From: Thermoplasmata archaeon
GTDB lineage: Archaea > Thermoplasmatota > Thermoplasmata > Thermoplasmatales > Thermoplasmataceae
Direction: 5' to 3'
DNA length: 60,204 nucleotides
NCBI GenBank assembly: GCA_021820405.1
Contig: JAKADQ010000003.1
Location: 1 to 60,204 of the forward strand
The notes below the pieces were generated by a model that was given only the letters and a program-made list of their open reading frames with translations, did not search any database and was not told the DNA's origin. Shown here one piece after another: positions 8,913-17,762 of this stretch (position 1 is the stretch's first letter; each line of letters begins with the position of its first letter). The position numbers and the translations under genes were made by a program.

Positions 8913-10688
8913 CTAATCTGCGTAGTAGTATTCCCCTTTGTTTATCTGTTCCCTGTCCATACTGCTTCCAGGCTTATTTATTCTTGGCCTTCCAGTGTTG
9001 TGATCCCTTCTGAATGTAACGCCAGCTTCCTTCAGGAAAAGGTTCATTCCCTCCCTCATTGTCATTGGGCCGTATGCCGTCCCATCCTTTCCGGGTTCAC
9101 CTAAAAATACCATCAGGAAATCTGATATGATGTCTATGAAGTAAATGTCATGATCCACTATCATGGCAGTTTTCTTTCTGTTCTCCATGGTCCTTCTGAT
9201 CACCTTTCCGACTTCCATTCTTGTGGAGCTGTCCAGATTTGCTGAGGGTTCATCGAGAAGATAAAGGTCGGCATCTGTGGCAAGAGTTATCCCGATGGAG
9301 AGCCTTTGAAGTTCGCCCCCAGAGAGATTCTGTACCTCCTTTTCCATCAATGGATCTATATCCAGTGGCCGGAATATCTCATTCTTAACAAACATATCAC
9401 TCATATTTTCCTTAAGCGATTTGTAAAGAAGATCCTCACATGTGCCCTCATAATCTGTGGATATATATTGTGGCTTGTATGCAATTTTCACCTTTGGTTG
9501 CACATACCCACTCTCGGATTCCATTACGCCTGCAAGTATTTTTGTAAAGGATGACTTTCCAAGAGCGTTTCTTCCAAGGACGCCCGTAACTGAGCCAATT
9601 TCAAGATTTCCTTTCGGAGCTCTGAGAGTAAAATCTCCCAGTTTCTTTGTTATGTCTGACCATTCCACCAGATTGGGAGTGACAGTTCTTCGGTTTGCAC
9701 CCTTCTGTTCAAATTTAATCTTCTCCTTTCTGATTCTGACGTTTTCCTCCTTGAGATACCCCTCAAGAAACTGGTTTATTGCCTTATTGGGAGATTTCTG
9801 CTGAACAATTACACCGTATACTCCCTGAGAGCCGTATACAAGATGGATCTGGTCTGAAATCCAGTCAAGAATTGCAAGATCATGTTCAACAACAAATACA
9901 GTTTTGCCTCTGTCTGCAATTTCTCTTAAAATTCTTGCAACTCGCAGTCTTTCCGATATATCCAAATAGGATGAAACCTCATCTATGAGCAGAATATCCC
10001 CCTCCTTCAGCAGCGCAACTGCAACTGCAAGCTTCTGAAGTTCCCCGCCTGATGCGCTTTTTACATCCTTCTCGAGCGAGTTGCCCATAGCCAGGTCATC
10101 TACAACCTTGTCCATATTTCCACTTAAGTCTGATTTAGCAAGCAGATCCTTTATTGTCCCCTTTGCCACCCGTGGGATCTGATCAACGAATTGGCTCTTA
10201 AGAACCACCTTCCTTTTTCCATCATAGACGTCACGGAAGTAGTCTCCAACAATACTATTCGAATATTTTTCGATCACAGCATCTTTGCTCCCCTCAGCAG
10301 TGAACTTTCCAAAGTTCGGTATGGTTATCCCACTCAGTATGTTCATGGTTGTGGTTTTGCCCATTCCATTTGGACCAAGTATGGCAGTTATGCCCTTAGC
10401 AGGAACCGGTATTGAATAGAGCCTGAACCCATTTTCGCTGTATTGGTGTACAATTTCCTTGTTAAGTTCATCAGGGACCGTAACTATTTTAATTGCTCCA
10501 AATGGGCATCTGTTCACACAGATTCCGCAACCAATACAGAGATTTTCAGTTATAACCGGATATATGTCTTCTCCCTGATTGAATTCTATTGTAGGAGTTC
10601 CGGAACGCACAGGGGGACAATATGCCTGACACTCGTGATTGCACTTTTTAGGATGGCACTTTTCCTTATCGAGCACCGCAATATGCAT
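8913..10688 (-). CDS. abce1: ABCE1/RLI ribosome-recycling ATPase
   Basis: Splits post-termination ribosomes with aRF1/Pelota. 591 aa, normal length. An N-terminal iron-sulfur domain carries the cysteine series (C11, C16, C20, C24 and CxxCxxCxxxC at 51-61) for two [4Fe-4S] clusters. Two ABC domains follow in one chain: Walker A GPNGMGKT (105-112) with signature SGGELQ, then GRNALGKS with LSGGELQRLSIG and Walker B YLLDEPSANLD. The hinge between and after the domains is present. ATG at 10688 overlaps nothing; the DUF6015-like gene ends 9 bp upstream, so they are probably one operon with tgtA. Confidence 0.97.
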   Translation of the reverse strand: MHIAVLDKEKCHPKKCNHECQAYCPPVRSGTPTIEFNQGEDIYPVITENLCIGCGICVNRCPFGAIKIVTVPDELNKEIVHQYSENGFRLYSIPVPAKGITAILGPNGMGKTTTMNILSGITIPNFGKFTAEGSKDAVIEKYSNSIVGDYFRDVYDGKRKVVLKSQFVDQIPRVAKGTIKDLLAKSDLSGNMDKVVDDLAMGNSLEKDVKSASGGELQKLAVAVALLKEGDILLIDEVSSYLDISERLRVARILREIADRGKTVFVVEHDLAILDWISDQIHLVYGSQGVYGVIVQQKSPNKAINQFLEGYLKEENVRIRKEKIKFEQKGANRRTVTPNLVEWSDITKKLGDFTLRAPKGNLEIGSVTGVLGRNALGKSSFTKILAGVMESESGYVQPKVKIAYKPQYISTDYEGTCEDLLYKSLKENMSDMFVKNEIFRPLDIDPLMEKEVQNLSGGELQRLSIGITLATDADLYLLDEPSANLDSSTRMEVGKVIRRTMENRKKTAMIVDHDIYFIDIISDFLMVFLGEPGKDGTAYGPMTMREGMNLFLKEAGVTFRRDHNTGRPRINKPGSSMDREQINKGEYYYAD

Positions 10689-10697
10689 AAAACCAAC

Positions 10698-11123
10698 TCA
10701 GTTTAAGGACCAATATTCGTCGGGAATTTCTTCGTAAACGGAAAAATCCTGATCTTCTCCCATATCCATATAACTCGTTTGCATCTGGGCAAGGGATATT
10801 ATCCTTGAGATGTTCAGTATCCAGTAATGAATTCTCCATTCCCTTCCATCGAAAAGAGTGGTTTCTTCCCTCTCCGTTCTTAGAACACCAATGTCTTCCA
10901 TGGTATAAAATGCATCCCTGTCCTCAGGCTCCAGCATATTATCTATGACTCTATCGCTATACCCAAAAAAATTAATTAGATGTTCAGCAGCAGCCATTGA
11001 CTCTTCGTATACCATCTTTTTATTTTGTAAACTTAATCCCTTACTTATGGCTTGAGACAGCTCATCAATCTTTGTATAATTTCTGACTCGTTTATCCTTA
11101 ATATCATTATTATCGTCTGACAT
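10698..11123 (-). CDS. Conserved Thermoplasmata protein, DUF6015-like
   Basis: 141 aa soluble acidic protein of unknown function. It resembles the short conserved Thermoplasmatales proteins annotated DUF6015: a helical N-terminal half (ELSQAISKGLSL, AAEHLINFFGY) followed by a conserved LEPEDRDAFYTMEDIG stretch and REWRIHYWILN. The identification is from memory of the pattern and is not certain. No metal ligands or signal peptide. It sits first in a three-gene minus-strand unit with ABCE1 and tgtA, which suggests, without proving, a role linked to translation. Start ATG at 11123. Confidence 0.7.
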   Translation of the reverse strand: MSDDNNDIKDKRVRNYTKIDELSQAISKGLSLQNKKMVYEESMAAAEHLINFFGYSDRVIDNMLEPEDRDAFYTMEDIGVLRTEREETTLFDGREWRIHYWILNISRIISLAQMQTSYMDMGEDQDFSVYEEIPDEYWSLN

Positions 11124-11181
11124 ATGAACACTCTATTATCGGCAGATATAACATATTACAATTGACCTATTAACGTTATTG

Positions 11182-11189
11182 ATTTATAT
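11182..11189 (+). promoter_or_regulatory. TATA box of folP
   Basis: The A/T motif ATTTATATA is centred about 23 bases before ATG 11209. This is the spacing expected for a leaderless archaeal transcript and is the reason ATG 11209 is preferred over the upstream TTG at 11179. Confidence 0.5.
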
Positions 11190-11208
11190 ACTCATAACAT
11201 TCATATGC

Positions 11209-12228
11209 ATGGAATCTCACACTTCTTTTTTCTACCCGCTATATATGAATGGTGATGGATATTACGTAATTAATGCTTATTATAAGATAGGAGAAAAATT
11301 AAAAAATACAATACGCATAAATGATGAGTTTTTTCAAAAAAGGAGAGAAATTCTTAGGGAAAACGAAATGATGGAGATGATCAGATCCATGAACCTTGAG
11401 AGTTATGGTAGGTTCATGGTGAATGGAATTAAAAACCAACTTAAAAGCGAAGAACTGAAAAAAACAAAAATAATGGGCATCGTGAATCTAACCCCAGACT
11501 CATTCTACAGTAATTCGCGGTTTACATACAAGGATTCAGACCTTGCCATTAAATCTGGTGCAGATATCCTGGATATAGGAGGTGAAAGCACAAGGCCTGG
11601 ATCCACAGAACTGGATCCTGAAACCGAAATAAGCAGGCTGAATGTTTTTCTGCAGGATCTGAGAAGTAAATTCAAGGGGATGGTTTCCCTTGATTCCAGA
11701 CATTATGACGTAGTTCGGACACTTTTACCGTATATAGATATAATAAACGATGTATCGGGATTGGCCGATGATAGAATCGCAAACTTGGCAATTGAACACG
11801 ACCTAAAATATGTATTAATGCACATAAAGGGAGAAGTAAACAAAATGACAGAATATGAACATTACGAAGATCTTCCTGGCGAGGTTTCAAAATTCTTCAT
11901 AGACGGACTTAAAAAACTCCACGGAATGGGAATGAAACCCGAAAACATAATTATCGACCCGGGTCTTGGTTTTTCAAAAAATGCCCAGCATGACTATTTT
12001 CTAGTCAAGAATGTAAATGTTTTCTCGTTTGGTTTTCCGAGGCTGGTTGGACATTCCAGAAAGAGATTCCTTGGTGCAATCACAGGCTCAAAAATTGAGG
12101 ATAGACTCCCTGAAACACTGGCACTAAGCCTCTTTCTGAATCTAAAAAATATTGAAATACTACGAGTTCACGATGTTTCTGAAAATATTAGATTTCTTGA
12201 AGAATACCGTTTTCTTTCTCAGACTTGA
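11209..12228 (+). CDS. folP: Dihydropteroate synthase with N-terminal extension
   Basis: Condenses a pterin pyrophosphate with an aminobenzoate in folate or modified-folate synthesis. The TIM-barrel core starts at about residue 89 with MGIVNLTPDSF, then DIGGESTRPGS, IINDVSG, IIDPGLGF and HSRKRFLG, all hallmark pterin and phosphate sites. The first ~85 residues are helical, hydrophilic and not part of the bacterial enzyme; their role is unknown. I start at ATG 11209 because of the TATA spacing; a TTG ten codons earlier would place the start upstream of the promoter. The last 41 bp overlap the convergent Fur-type gene. Confidence 0.88.
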   Translation: MESHTSFFYPLYMNGDGYYVINAYYKIGEKLKNTIRINDEFFQKRREILRENEMMEMIRSMNLESYGRFMVNGIKNQLKSEELKKTKIMGIVNLTPDSFYSNSRFTYKDSDLAIKSGADILDIGGESTRPGSTELDPETEISRLNVFLQDLRSKFKGMVSLDSRHYDVVRTLLPYIDIINDVSGLADDRIANLAIEHDLKYVLMHIKGEVNKMTEYEHYEDLPGEVSKFFIDGLKKLHGMGMKPENIIIDPGLGFSKNAQHDYFLVKNVNVFSFGFPRLVGHSRKRFLGAITGSKIEDRLPETLALSLFLNLKNIEILRVHDVSENIRFLEEYRFLSQT

Positions 12229-12622
12229 GGCATTCTTCACAGATACCCTTGACAAGAAGCACCGATGATAGAACTTTACCTTTTACCTCTGCTTCAATGC
12301 TTCTTATGTCGCCATGAATTTCTGAGTCGGTTATTTTTCCACAGGATTCGCAATAAAAGTTAATATGCGGTTCTACCCTTCCCTCGTACATTGCCCTTCC
12401 ATTCACTTCGAAGGAATTTATCAGCCCCCTCTCTGTGAATACTTTCAGGATATTGTAAACAGTTGCCGCAGGTATATTTGGATTTTCTTTCTTCACATAT
12501 TGGTGTATGCTCTCTGCAGAAAAATGTTCTCCATCTCCCTCCTTGATATACTCAAGTATTTTTACTCTCTGGGGTGTCACTTTGAGACCGTGACTTTTGA
12601 TTTGTTCTTCGATTATTCCCAT
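12188..12622 (-). CDS. Fur/PerR-family transcription regulator
   Basis: About 145 aa metal-responsive or peroxide-responsive repressor. An N-terminal winged helix (VTPQRVKILEYI ... PAATVYNILKVFTERGLI) is followed by the dimerisation domain with two CxxC pairs (CESCGK and CEEC) that bind structural zinc, and HINFYC as sensory-site histidine. The start is ATG 12622 (an in-frame TTG at 12631 with AAGGAT upstream is an alternative, adding three residues). It is divergent from hisS across about 60 bp, so one AT-rich segment must hold both promoters. Metal specificity cannot be told from the sequence. Confidence 0.88.
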   Translation of the reverse strand: MGIIEEQIKSHGLKVTPQRVKILEYIKEGDGEHFSAESIHQYVKKENPNIPAATVYNILKVFTERGLINSFEVNGRAMYEGRVEPHINFYCESCGKITDSEIHGDIRSIEAEVKGKVLSSVLLVKGICEECLKSEKENGILQEI

Positions 12623-12650
12623 TCTAATCAAATCATTTAATCCTTATTAA

Positions 12651-12661
12651 GTATTTTTAAC
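12651..12661 (+). promoter_or_regulatory. TATA-like element of hisS
   Basis: GTATTTTTAA centred about 26 bases before the hisS ATG. The same AT-rich gap must also drive the divergent Fur-type gene. Assigned by position and composition only. Confidence 0.4.
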
Positions 12662-12681
12662 TATCACCTTAAGGATAAGCT

Positions 12682-13953
12682 ATGATTGAACGACTCAAAG
12701 GTTTCCGTGATTTTTACCCTGAAGACATGGAGGTTAGAGAGCATATATTTAGTATAATGCGAGAAAACGCCAAAATTTTTGGTTTCCGGCCCATAGACTA
12801 TCCAAGCCTTGAACTTTTAGAGATGTTTCGAATAAAGTCCGGTGAGGAAATTCTATCCCAAACTTACAACTTTAAGGACAGAGGAGAGAGGGAGATAACC
12901 TTAATTCCGGAGGCTACACCATCAACCGTGAGGATGTTAGCTTCAAGGAAGGATCTCCCTAAACCTGTCAGATGGTACAACATACCCAAGTTGTGGAGAT
13001 ATGAAGAACCACAATCGGGACGAACCCGAGAACACGTGCAGATGAATGCTGATATCTTTGGGGACGGATCGGCTGTGGCAGATGCTGACATAATCGGCCT
13101 GGCCTGTACAATTCTTGATTCCCTTGGCCTGAAAGGACATTATGAAGTGCGGATAAATGAGAGAAAATTGATGGAAAAAATACTTACTATTTCAGGTTCA
13201 AGAAATATAATATCTGACATGGGGATAATAGACAGATTTCATAAGGTGGATAAGGATGAAATTCTTCTTAAACTTGCATCAAATGGTATGGGCCATGAAA
13301 ATGCAGAACACATTTACAGTTTTCTGGGGAAAAAATATAAAATAGGCAATATTGAAGAAGGTGTTGGAGAATTCTTCAATTTAAGTGAGATGGATCAACT
13401 TGTCCATAGAATTAAGGAAACAGGAGATATTTTAACAGAAAACGGTTTTCAGAATATACTTTTCAACCCTTCTACGGTAAGAGGGCTGGCGTATTACACT
13501 GGAATAGTTTTCGAGGGTTTTGACATTAAGGGTAAATTCAGGTCAATCTTCGGAGGAGGAAGGTACGATAATCTCAGCACATTATTTTCAGGTACAGAGA
13601 TACCTGCTGTAGGTTTTGGAATGGGCGACGCAGTGCTGGAAAACCTGATGAAAGATCTTGGGCTATGGAACTGGGAAGATAACCATAGAAGATATTATAT
13701 AATAGGTATGGGGGAAGAAGGCTATAATGAGGCTATAAAACTGAGTTTCAATATGAGGAAAAATGGGGTTAAGTGCATTATTCACAATGGTGGAAAGAAT
13801 CTATCTAATGCCATGAAAACGGCATCTAGCCTTCAATTTTCTCATGTTATTATAATTGGTAAGAAGGAAATTGAAGATAAGATATATACCGTTAGGGATC
13901 TGAAAACTGGAGAGCAGACGGGGGTTAGATACGAGGATATAATGAAAACATGA
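12682..13953 (+). CDS. hisS: Histidyl-tRNA synthetase
   Basis: Class II aminoacyl-tRNA synthetase, 423 aa. Motif 1 is in the N-terminal KGFRDFYPEDM..REHIF region; motif 2 is WRYEEPQSGRTREHVQM; the histidine-specific HisA loop is VRGLAYYTGIVFEGF; motif 3 lies in GGGRYDNL ... PAVGFGMGDAVLENL. A C-terminal anticodon-binding domain follows from about residue 335. Length and order are standard. The stop overlaps the long open frame of the next gene by a few bases, but that gene's better start is 65 bp downstream. Confidence 0.97.
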   Translation: MIERLKGFRDFYPEDMEVREHIFSIMRENAKIFGFRPIDYPSLELLEMFRIKSGEEILSQTYNFKDRGEREITLIPEATPSTVRMLASRKDLPKPVRWYNIPKLWRYEEPQSGRTREHVQMNADIFGDGSAVADADIIGLACTILDSLGLKGHYEVRINERKLMEKILTISGSRNIISDMGIIDRFHKVDKDEILLKLASNGMGHENAEHIYSFLGKKYKIGNIEEGVGEFFNLSEMDQLVHRIKETGDILTENGFQNILFNPSTVRGLAYYTGIVFEGFDIKGKFRSIFGGGRYDNLSTLFSGTEIPAVGFGMGDAVLENLMKDLGLWNWEDNHRRYYIIGMGEEGYNEAIKLSFNMRKNGVKCIIHNGGKNLSNAMKTASSLQFSHVIIIGKKEIEDKIYTVRDLKTGEQTGVRYEDIMKT

Positions 13954-14018
13954 TTAAAACAGTTCATAACCAGTTGAAAAATTTATTAATCAATTGTCAT
14001 TTAGTGGATGGTGATATT

Positions 14019-14252
14019 ATGTCAATAGCTTTCGTTCTTGTAAGCACTGTTCCCGGCAAGGAACAGGAGGTATATAATAAGATATCTAAAATAAACTATG
14101 TCGTGGAGATACATCCACTGTTTGGCGAGTATGATTTGATAGTTAAAATTGATGCCCAGGACTTTAGTGAACTTGGGAAGGTAGTGATTGAGCAGATAAG
14201 GAAAATCGATGGTGTTATAGATACGAAAACACTTGCAGGAATAAAGTTGTGA
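14019..14252 (+). CDS. Stand-alone Lrp/AsnC-type RAM domain protein
   Basis: 77 aa protein consisting only of the Lrp/AsnC ligand-binding (RAM) fold: SIAFVLVSTVPGKEQEVYNKI, then HPLFGEYDLIVKIDA and a final IDTKTLAGIKL strand. It has no DNA-binding domain. Such proteins form ligand-binding oligomers and can modulate full-length Lrp regulators or enzymes. The start ATG 14019 is preceded by GGTGAT and, about 35 bases upstream, by an AT-rich TATA-like stretch; the frame is open to 13950 but the extra 23 residues are not part of the fold. Followed after 5 bp by a small membrane protein. Confidence 0.85.
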   Translation: MSIAFVLVSTVPGKEQEVYNKISKINYVVEIHPLFGEYDLIVKIDAQDFSELGKVVIEQIRKIDGVIDTKTLAGIKL

Positions 14253-14257
14253 TTTAA

Positions 14258-14578
14258 ATGAGTAACGTTATACCTTGGTACCCCACATGGAATCTTGACA
14301 TATTCTTTCTTACTATAATTGGTATTATAGCGCTGTCCCTACTGGTTCTCGGTATTCTGACCGCTTATTTTGGCAAATCAAAGACAAGGGCAGTAGGCGG
14401 AGGAATGATTGTTGGCGGTCTGGTTATAGGTTTCCTGACTTACTATCTTTCCGATTTTGTCTTTAAACTGAGCCTTGTGAATGAGGTGATTCTTGGTGCC
14501 TTGTTTTATCTGATCGCGGCAATTATAGGTGTTGTTATAGGATTGCTTATATTTCTCGCTGCCATTATGAAAACCTGA
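14258..14578 (+). CDS. Small integral membrane protein, unknown
   Basis: 106 aa with three strong hydrophobic segments (about 14-36, 47-66 and 77-103), the first after a short N-terminal YPTW segment. I do not recognise a family. It lies between the RAM protein and GMP synthase with gaps of 5 and 6 bp, so it is almost certainly co-transcribed with them. No charged pore or catalytic residues stand out. Confidence 0.75.
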   Translation: MSNVIPWYPTWNLDIFFLTIIGIIALSLLVLGILTAYFGKSKTRAVGGGMIVGGLVIGFLTYYLSDFVFKLSLVNEVILGALFYLIAAIIGVVIGLLIFLAAIMKT

Positions 14579-14584
14579 AGTGTA

Positions 14585-15514
14585 ATGGCATCTCAGATGA
14601 TGGATGATGTTCTCAGGAACATAAGGGAAAATTTAAAAGGGAATGGCATACTGGCTTGCTCTGGAGGCACTGATAGTTCCGTACTGGCTGTTCTAAGTGC
14701 GATGGTTGCCGGGGAAGCTGTAAAAACTATTTTTATTAATACCGGCCTTCTAAGGATAGGCGAGAAAGAAAGGGTTCAAAAACTCTTTGCGGATTTTCAC
14801 ATAAATGGCGAAATAGTTGATGCTTCCGAAAGGTTCCTTGGTAATTTGAATGGTGTAACTGACCCTGAAAAAAAGAGGAAAATTATCGGAGAGACCTTTG
14901 TAAGGGTGTTTGAGGAGATTGCAAAAAACAGCGGTGCCAAATATCTACTTCAAGGCACAATTGCACCGGACTGGATTGAAAGTGGTGGAAAGAACAGGGA
15001 TTCAATAAAAAGCCACCACAATGTTGGAGGACTCCCTGAAAAAATGGATCTCAAGCTTATAGAACCCCTTAGAGACCTTTATAAAGATGAAGTTCGACAG
15101 ATTAGCAAGGAGATAGGCCTTGATGAATACCTGCAGCCATTCCCTGGGCCAGGCCTTGCAGTCAGGATAATAGGAGAAGTTACAAAGGAGAGGCTCGATA
15201 GGCTAAGAAGAGCAACAAAAATAGTCGAAGAGACCATTGAAATGAAATATTCACCTGAAGATAGGCCATGGCAGTATTTTGCGGTTTATGTCCCTGTGAA
15301 AACCACCGGAGTTCATGGAGACAAAAGGTCCTATGGTGATACAATTGCATTGAGAGCGGTCAACTCTATGGATGCAATGACTGCAACCTTTTCCAGAATA
15401 GATTGGGATACTATGGAAGAAATCTCAGTGAGGATCAGCAACGAAATAGAAGGTATCAACAGGGTAGTTTATGATGTTACACACAAGCCACCCGGAACAA
15501 TTGAATGGGAGTAA
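14585..15514 (+). CDS. guaAB: GMP synthase subunit B (ATP-PPase)
   Basis: Amination of XMP to GMP using ammonia passed from the separate glutaminase subunit, which is not in this window. 309 aa: N-terminal ATP pyrophosphatase with PP-loop [10 protein letters not shown] (about residues 24-33), [13 protein letters not shown] and HHNVGGLP, then the dimerisation domain with [10 protein letters not shown] and the C-terminal [10 protein letters not shown] signature. Archaea commonly split GuaA into two genes, and the absence of a glutaminase domain fits. guaB, which makes the XMP substrate, is at 31.1 kb in the same window. Confidence 0.96.
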   Translation: MASQMMDDVLRNIRENLKGNGILACSGGTDSSVLAVLSAMVAGEAVKTIFINTGLLRIGEKERVQKLFADFHINGEIVDASERFLGNLNGVTDPEKKRKIIGETFVRVFEEIAKNSGAKYLLQGTIAPDWIESGGKNRDSIKSHHNVGGLPEKMDLKLIEPLRDLYKDEVRQISKEIGLDEYLQPFPGPGLAVRIIGEVTKERLDRLRRATKIVEETIEMKYSPEDRPWQYFAVYVPVKTTGVHGDKRSYGDTIALRAVNSMDAMTATFSRIDWDTMEEISVRISNEIEGINRVVYDVTHKPPGTIEWE

Positions 15515-15524
15515 TGAGTGAAAT

Positions 15525-15539
15525 TAATATATATTTAAA
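15525..15539 (+). promoter_or_regulatory. TATA region of the S2 gene
   Basis: AT-only stretch AATATATATTTAAAA about 50 bases before the ATG at 15584. Transcription starting about 25 bases downstream would leave a short leader that contains GAGATGA, a Shine-Dalgarno seven bases before the ATG. Confidence 0.5.
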
Positions 15540-15583
15540 AAGAATGAGCATAGACCTTAAGAGTAAAAAAGAGATGAAATAAA

Positions 15584-16183
15584 ATGACAAATGAACTATT
15601 AATTGCGGAAGAGGAGTATCAGAAATCTGGTGTTCATATTGGAACTCAGGTGAAGACACACGATATGGTCAAGTACATATTTAAGATAAGAAATGACGGC
15701 CTGTATCTTCTGGACATAAACGCCACTGACTCAATGCTCAGAACCGCCGGTAAAATGCTTGCCAGAATACCTCCTGAGCAAATTCTTGTGGTTGCACAGA
15801 GGCAGTACGCATTCAGGCCAGTTACGAAATTTTCTGAAGTTATTGGATCAAAGGCAATTGTAGGAAGGTTTATACCGGGCACATTGACAAACCACCAGTT
15901 ACCGACGTTTACCGAAACCAAGGCTATAGTGGTAACAGATCCACTTGCGGATACCCAGGTGATGAAAGAGGCCAAAAATGTGGGTGTACCCATAATTGCA
16001 CTCTGCGATGCCAATAATAAGACTGATTTTGTTGACCTTATAATACCAAGCAACAACAAAGGCCGAAGATCCTTAGCGCTTGTTTACTGGATACTGGCCA
16101 GAGAGATACTTAAGAACAGAGGGCAAATCCAGAACTATGAAGATTTCAAATACACCATAGAGGACTTTGAATCTCAGATATGA
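15584..16183 (+). CDS. rps2: 30S ribosomal protein S2 (uS2)
   Basis: 199 aa small-subunit protein of archaeal length, without the bacterial coiled-coil insertion. Diagnostic segments are SGVHIGTQVKT at the N-terminus, GRFIPGTLTN, IVTDPLADTQ-type VVTDPLAD, IALCDANN and NNKGRRSLALVYW. ATG at 15584 has a GAGATGA Shine-Dalgarno. The gene has its own TATA region and its 3' end overlaps the convergent endA by 10 bp. Confidence 0.97.
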   Translation: MTNELLIAEEEYQKSGVHIGTQVKTHDMVKYIFKIRNDGLYLLDINATDSMLRTAGKMLARIPPEQILVVAQRQYAFRPVTKFSEVIGSKAIVGRFIPGTLTNHQLPTFTETKAIVVTDPLADTQVMKEAKNVGVPIIALCDANNKTDFVDLIIPSNNKGRRSLALVYWILAREILKNRGQIQNYEDFKYTIEDFESQI

Positions 16184-17130
16184 TTTGAAGAGTTGAACTC
16201 CTCAATATTTTTTATACGTTTTATTTCAACATAGACAGGTTCTTCATTTATTGTGGCTGCGAAGATCATTCTCTTCCTGACGGCGGCTGCCAATCTTACG
16301 GCTCGGCTTATTTCGTACCACTCCATTATGTCATCGGCTATGTGAATAAGATATTCGGAGTGATCCTCCAAACTTTCCTCGTATGCCCTGAAAGTACATC
16401 CGTATTTGAAACCTGTTTTGACGATCATCCCCCTGTTCACAAGATCACGATAAATTCGGGTTACGACGTCTTTTCTCTCAGTTTTAGTTAGAATTGACAA
16501 TTCCTGTTCTGAAAGAAATGTGATTTGATCTAAAACATCACCCATCCATGCTGGAACCTTTCCTTTTTTTCCTAAACCTCTGGCGCCAATCGGTATAAGT
16601 TCACCATTTTCTTCAATGTTCTGTGTAACATCTATTGAATTTTTTCCGGTAAGATTTGCAGAATGGATTGCATAATAGGTTATATCGCCATCATCATCAA
16701 CAGACGCCACATTGGAACCAACCATTTCGCTTAGCCACTGAAAAGTGATCCGCCCGTTTTCCCTTACAGGAACCACTATTCTCCTGACTGATTGTTTTTC
16801 ATTCTTTCTAACAACATTGAAAAAATCAGGCTCTATTGCGATTTTTGTTCCTTCTTCCTTCAATTCAAGGTATGCCCTGAGTTTATGGATATCACTTTCC
16901 TGAATGAGAGCTGAAAAAATCGATAGTTCATCATTAAGCATGCCATTTAATGGCTTTATTCGTTTCCTCAGATAAAGATATATGGCTTCATAGGGTTTAA
17001 GAATCAGGGTTTTTTTGTCGACCCTCCCAACCGAATATTTGTTGTGCAAATACAATGAACTTTTGCCATTTGTTACATGAAATGCAATTTTTTCGCATAT
17101 GGCGATTGATTGATTATTGGGGTTTTCCAT
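16174..17130 (-). CDS. endA: tRNA-splicing endonuclease, fused-repeat type
   Basis: Cleaves archaeal pre-tRNA introns at bulge-helix-bulge motifs. 318 aa, about twice the size of a single subunit, as expected for the homodimeric form in which a degenerate repeat (about 1-165) is fused to a catalytic repeat (about 190-318). The catalytic triad is visible in the second half: Tyr in KYGCTFRAY, His in DHSEYLIH and Lys in AVRKRM. Start ATG 17130 overlaps the 3' end of the GTPase-like gene by 17 bp on the same strand. No intron-bearing tRNA is present in the window. Confidence 0.9.
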   Translation of the reverse strand: MENPNNQSIAICEKIAFHVTNGKSSLYLHNKYSVGRVDKKTLILKPYEAIYLYLRKRIKPLNGMLNDELSIFSALIQESDIHKLRAYLELKEEGTKIAIEPDFFNVVRKNEKQSVRRIVVPVRENGRITFQWLSEMVGSNVASVDDDGDITYYAIHSANLTGKNSIDVTQNIEENGELIPIGARGLGKKGKVPAWMGDVLDQITFLSEQELSILTKTERKDVVTRIYRDLVNRGMIVKTGFKYGCTFRAYEESLEDHSEYLIHIADDIMEWYEISRAVRLAAAVRKRMIFAATINEEPVYVEIKRIKNIEEFNSSNHI

Positions 17131-17635
17131 TTTTCCTTTCCAGGAGTTTTGTGGCTATATCTTCAGTCATCTTCTTTACAGTATCAGGCATCCGTGACGA
17201 TACCATATACACAGGAACTTTATACATCTTTGAAATCGGATCAAGATCCTCCTGCCATGTTACTGCCTCATATTTTCTGTCAATCTTTGTGGCAGCTATG
17301 ACCATAAGAGGTTTTCTTTCAAGAATTGAAACGAATCTGATAAATTTCTGGATTTCTCTCTCATTTAGTTCTTTGGTCACATCGGCCACAATTATAATTG
17401 CACTTGAACCAGACATAATTTTCTCGTTTTCAATAAAGCCATCAATTTCCTGTATTATGAATTCACTTTCCACGGGCTTGCCTTCATAGGTTACGTTTAT
17501 CTTCTTTCTTAATAACCCCTTGTTGCCAATGGCACCATTATCACTGTCGTAAACTATTCTGGAAATCAAAGAACTTTTGCCGGATCCAGAGGTACCTACA
17601 ACACTTACCTTCCATATAAACCGGCTTGAAATCAT
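17114..17635 (-). CDS. Small Ras-like P-loop GTPase
   Basis: 173 aa single-domain GTPase-like protein. P-loop GTSGSGKSS at about residues 14-22 and a TKID guanine-specificity motif (variant of NKxD) within IAATKIDRK; the DxxG switch II reads EIDG. These place it with the archaeal Ras/Rab-like GTPases of unknown duty. It has no membrane anchor. It is directly upstream of and overlapping endA, a tight coupling that suggests a link to tRNA processing, but that is inference. ATG at 17635. Confidence 0.82.
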   Translation of the reverse strand: MISSRFIWKVSVVGTSGSGKSSLISRIVYDSDNGAIGNKGLLRKKINVTYEGKPVESEFIIQEIDGFIENEKIMSGSSAIIIVADVTKELNEREIQKFIRFVSILERKPLMVIAATKIDRKYEAVTWQEDLDPISKMYKVPVYMVSSRMPDTVKKMTEDIATKLLERKNGKPQ

Positions 17636-17762
17636 GCCTCACGATTTTTTACTCAATTATAATAGTTTTCCTTTCGGCAAAAATGTGCAAAAAAAATAAC
17701 AGGTTAATCTAACAGCTATATAATGAGGCATATGTTTATTTTTAAACTGTTATTTATGAGTT

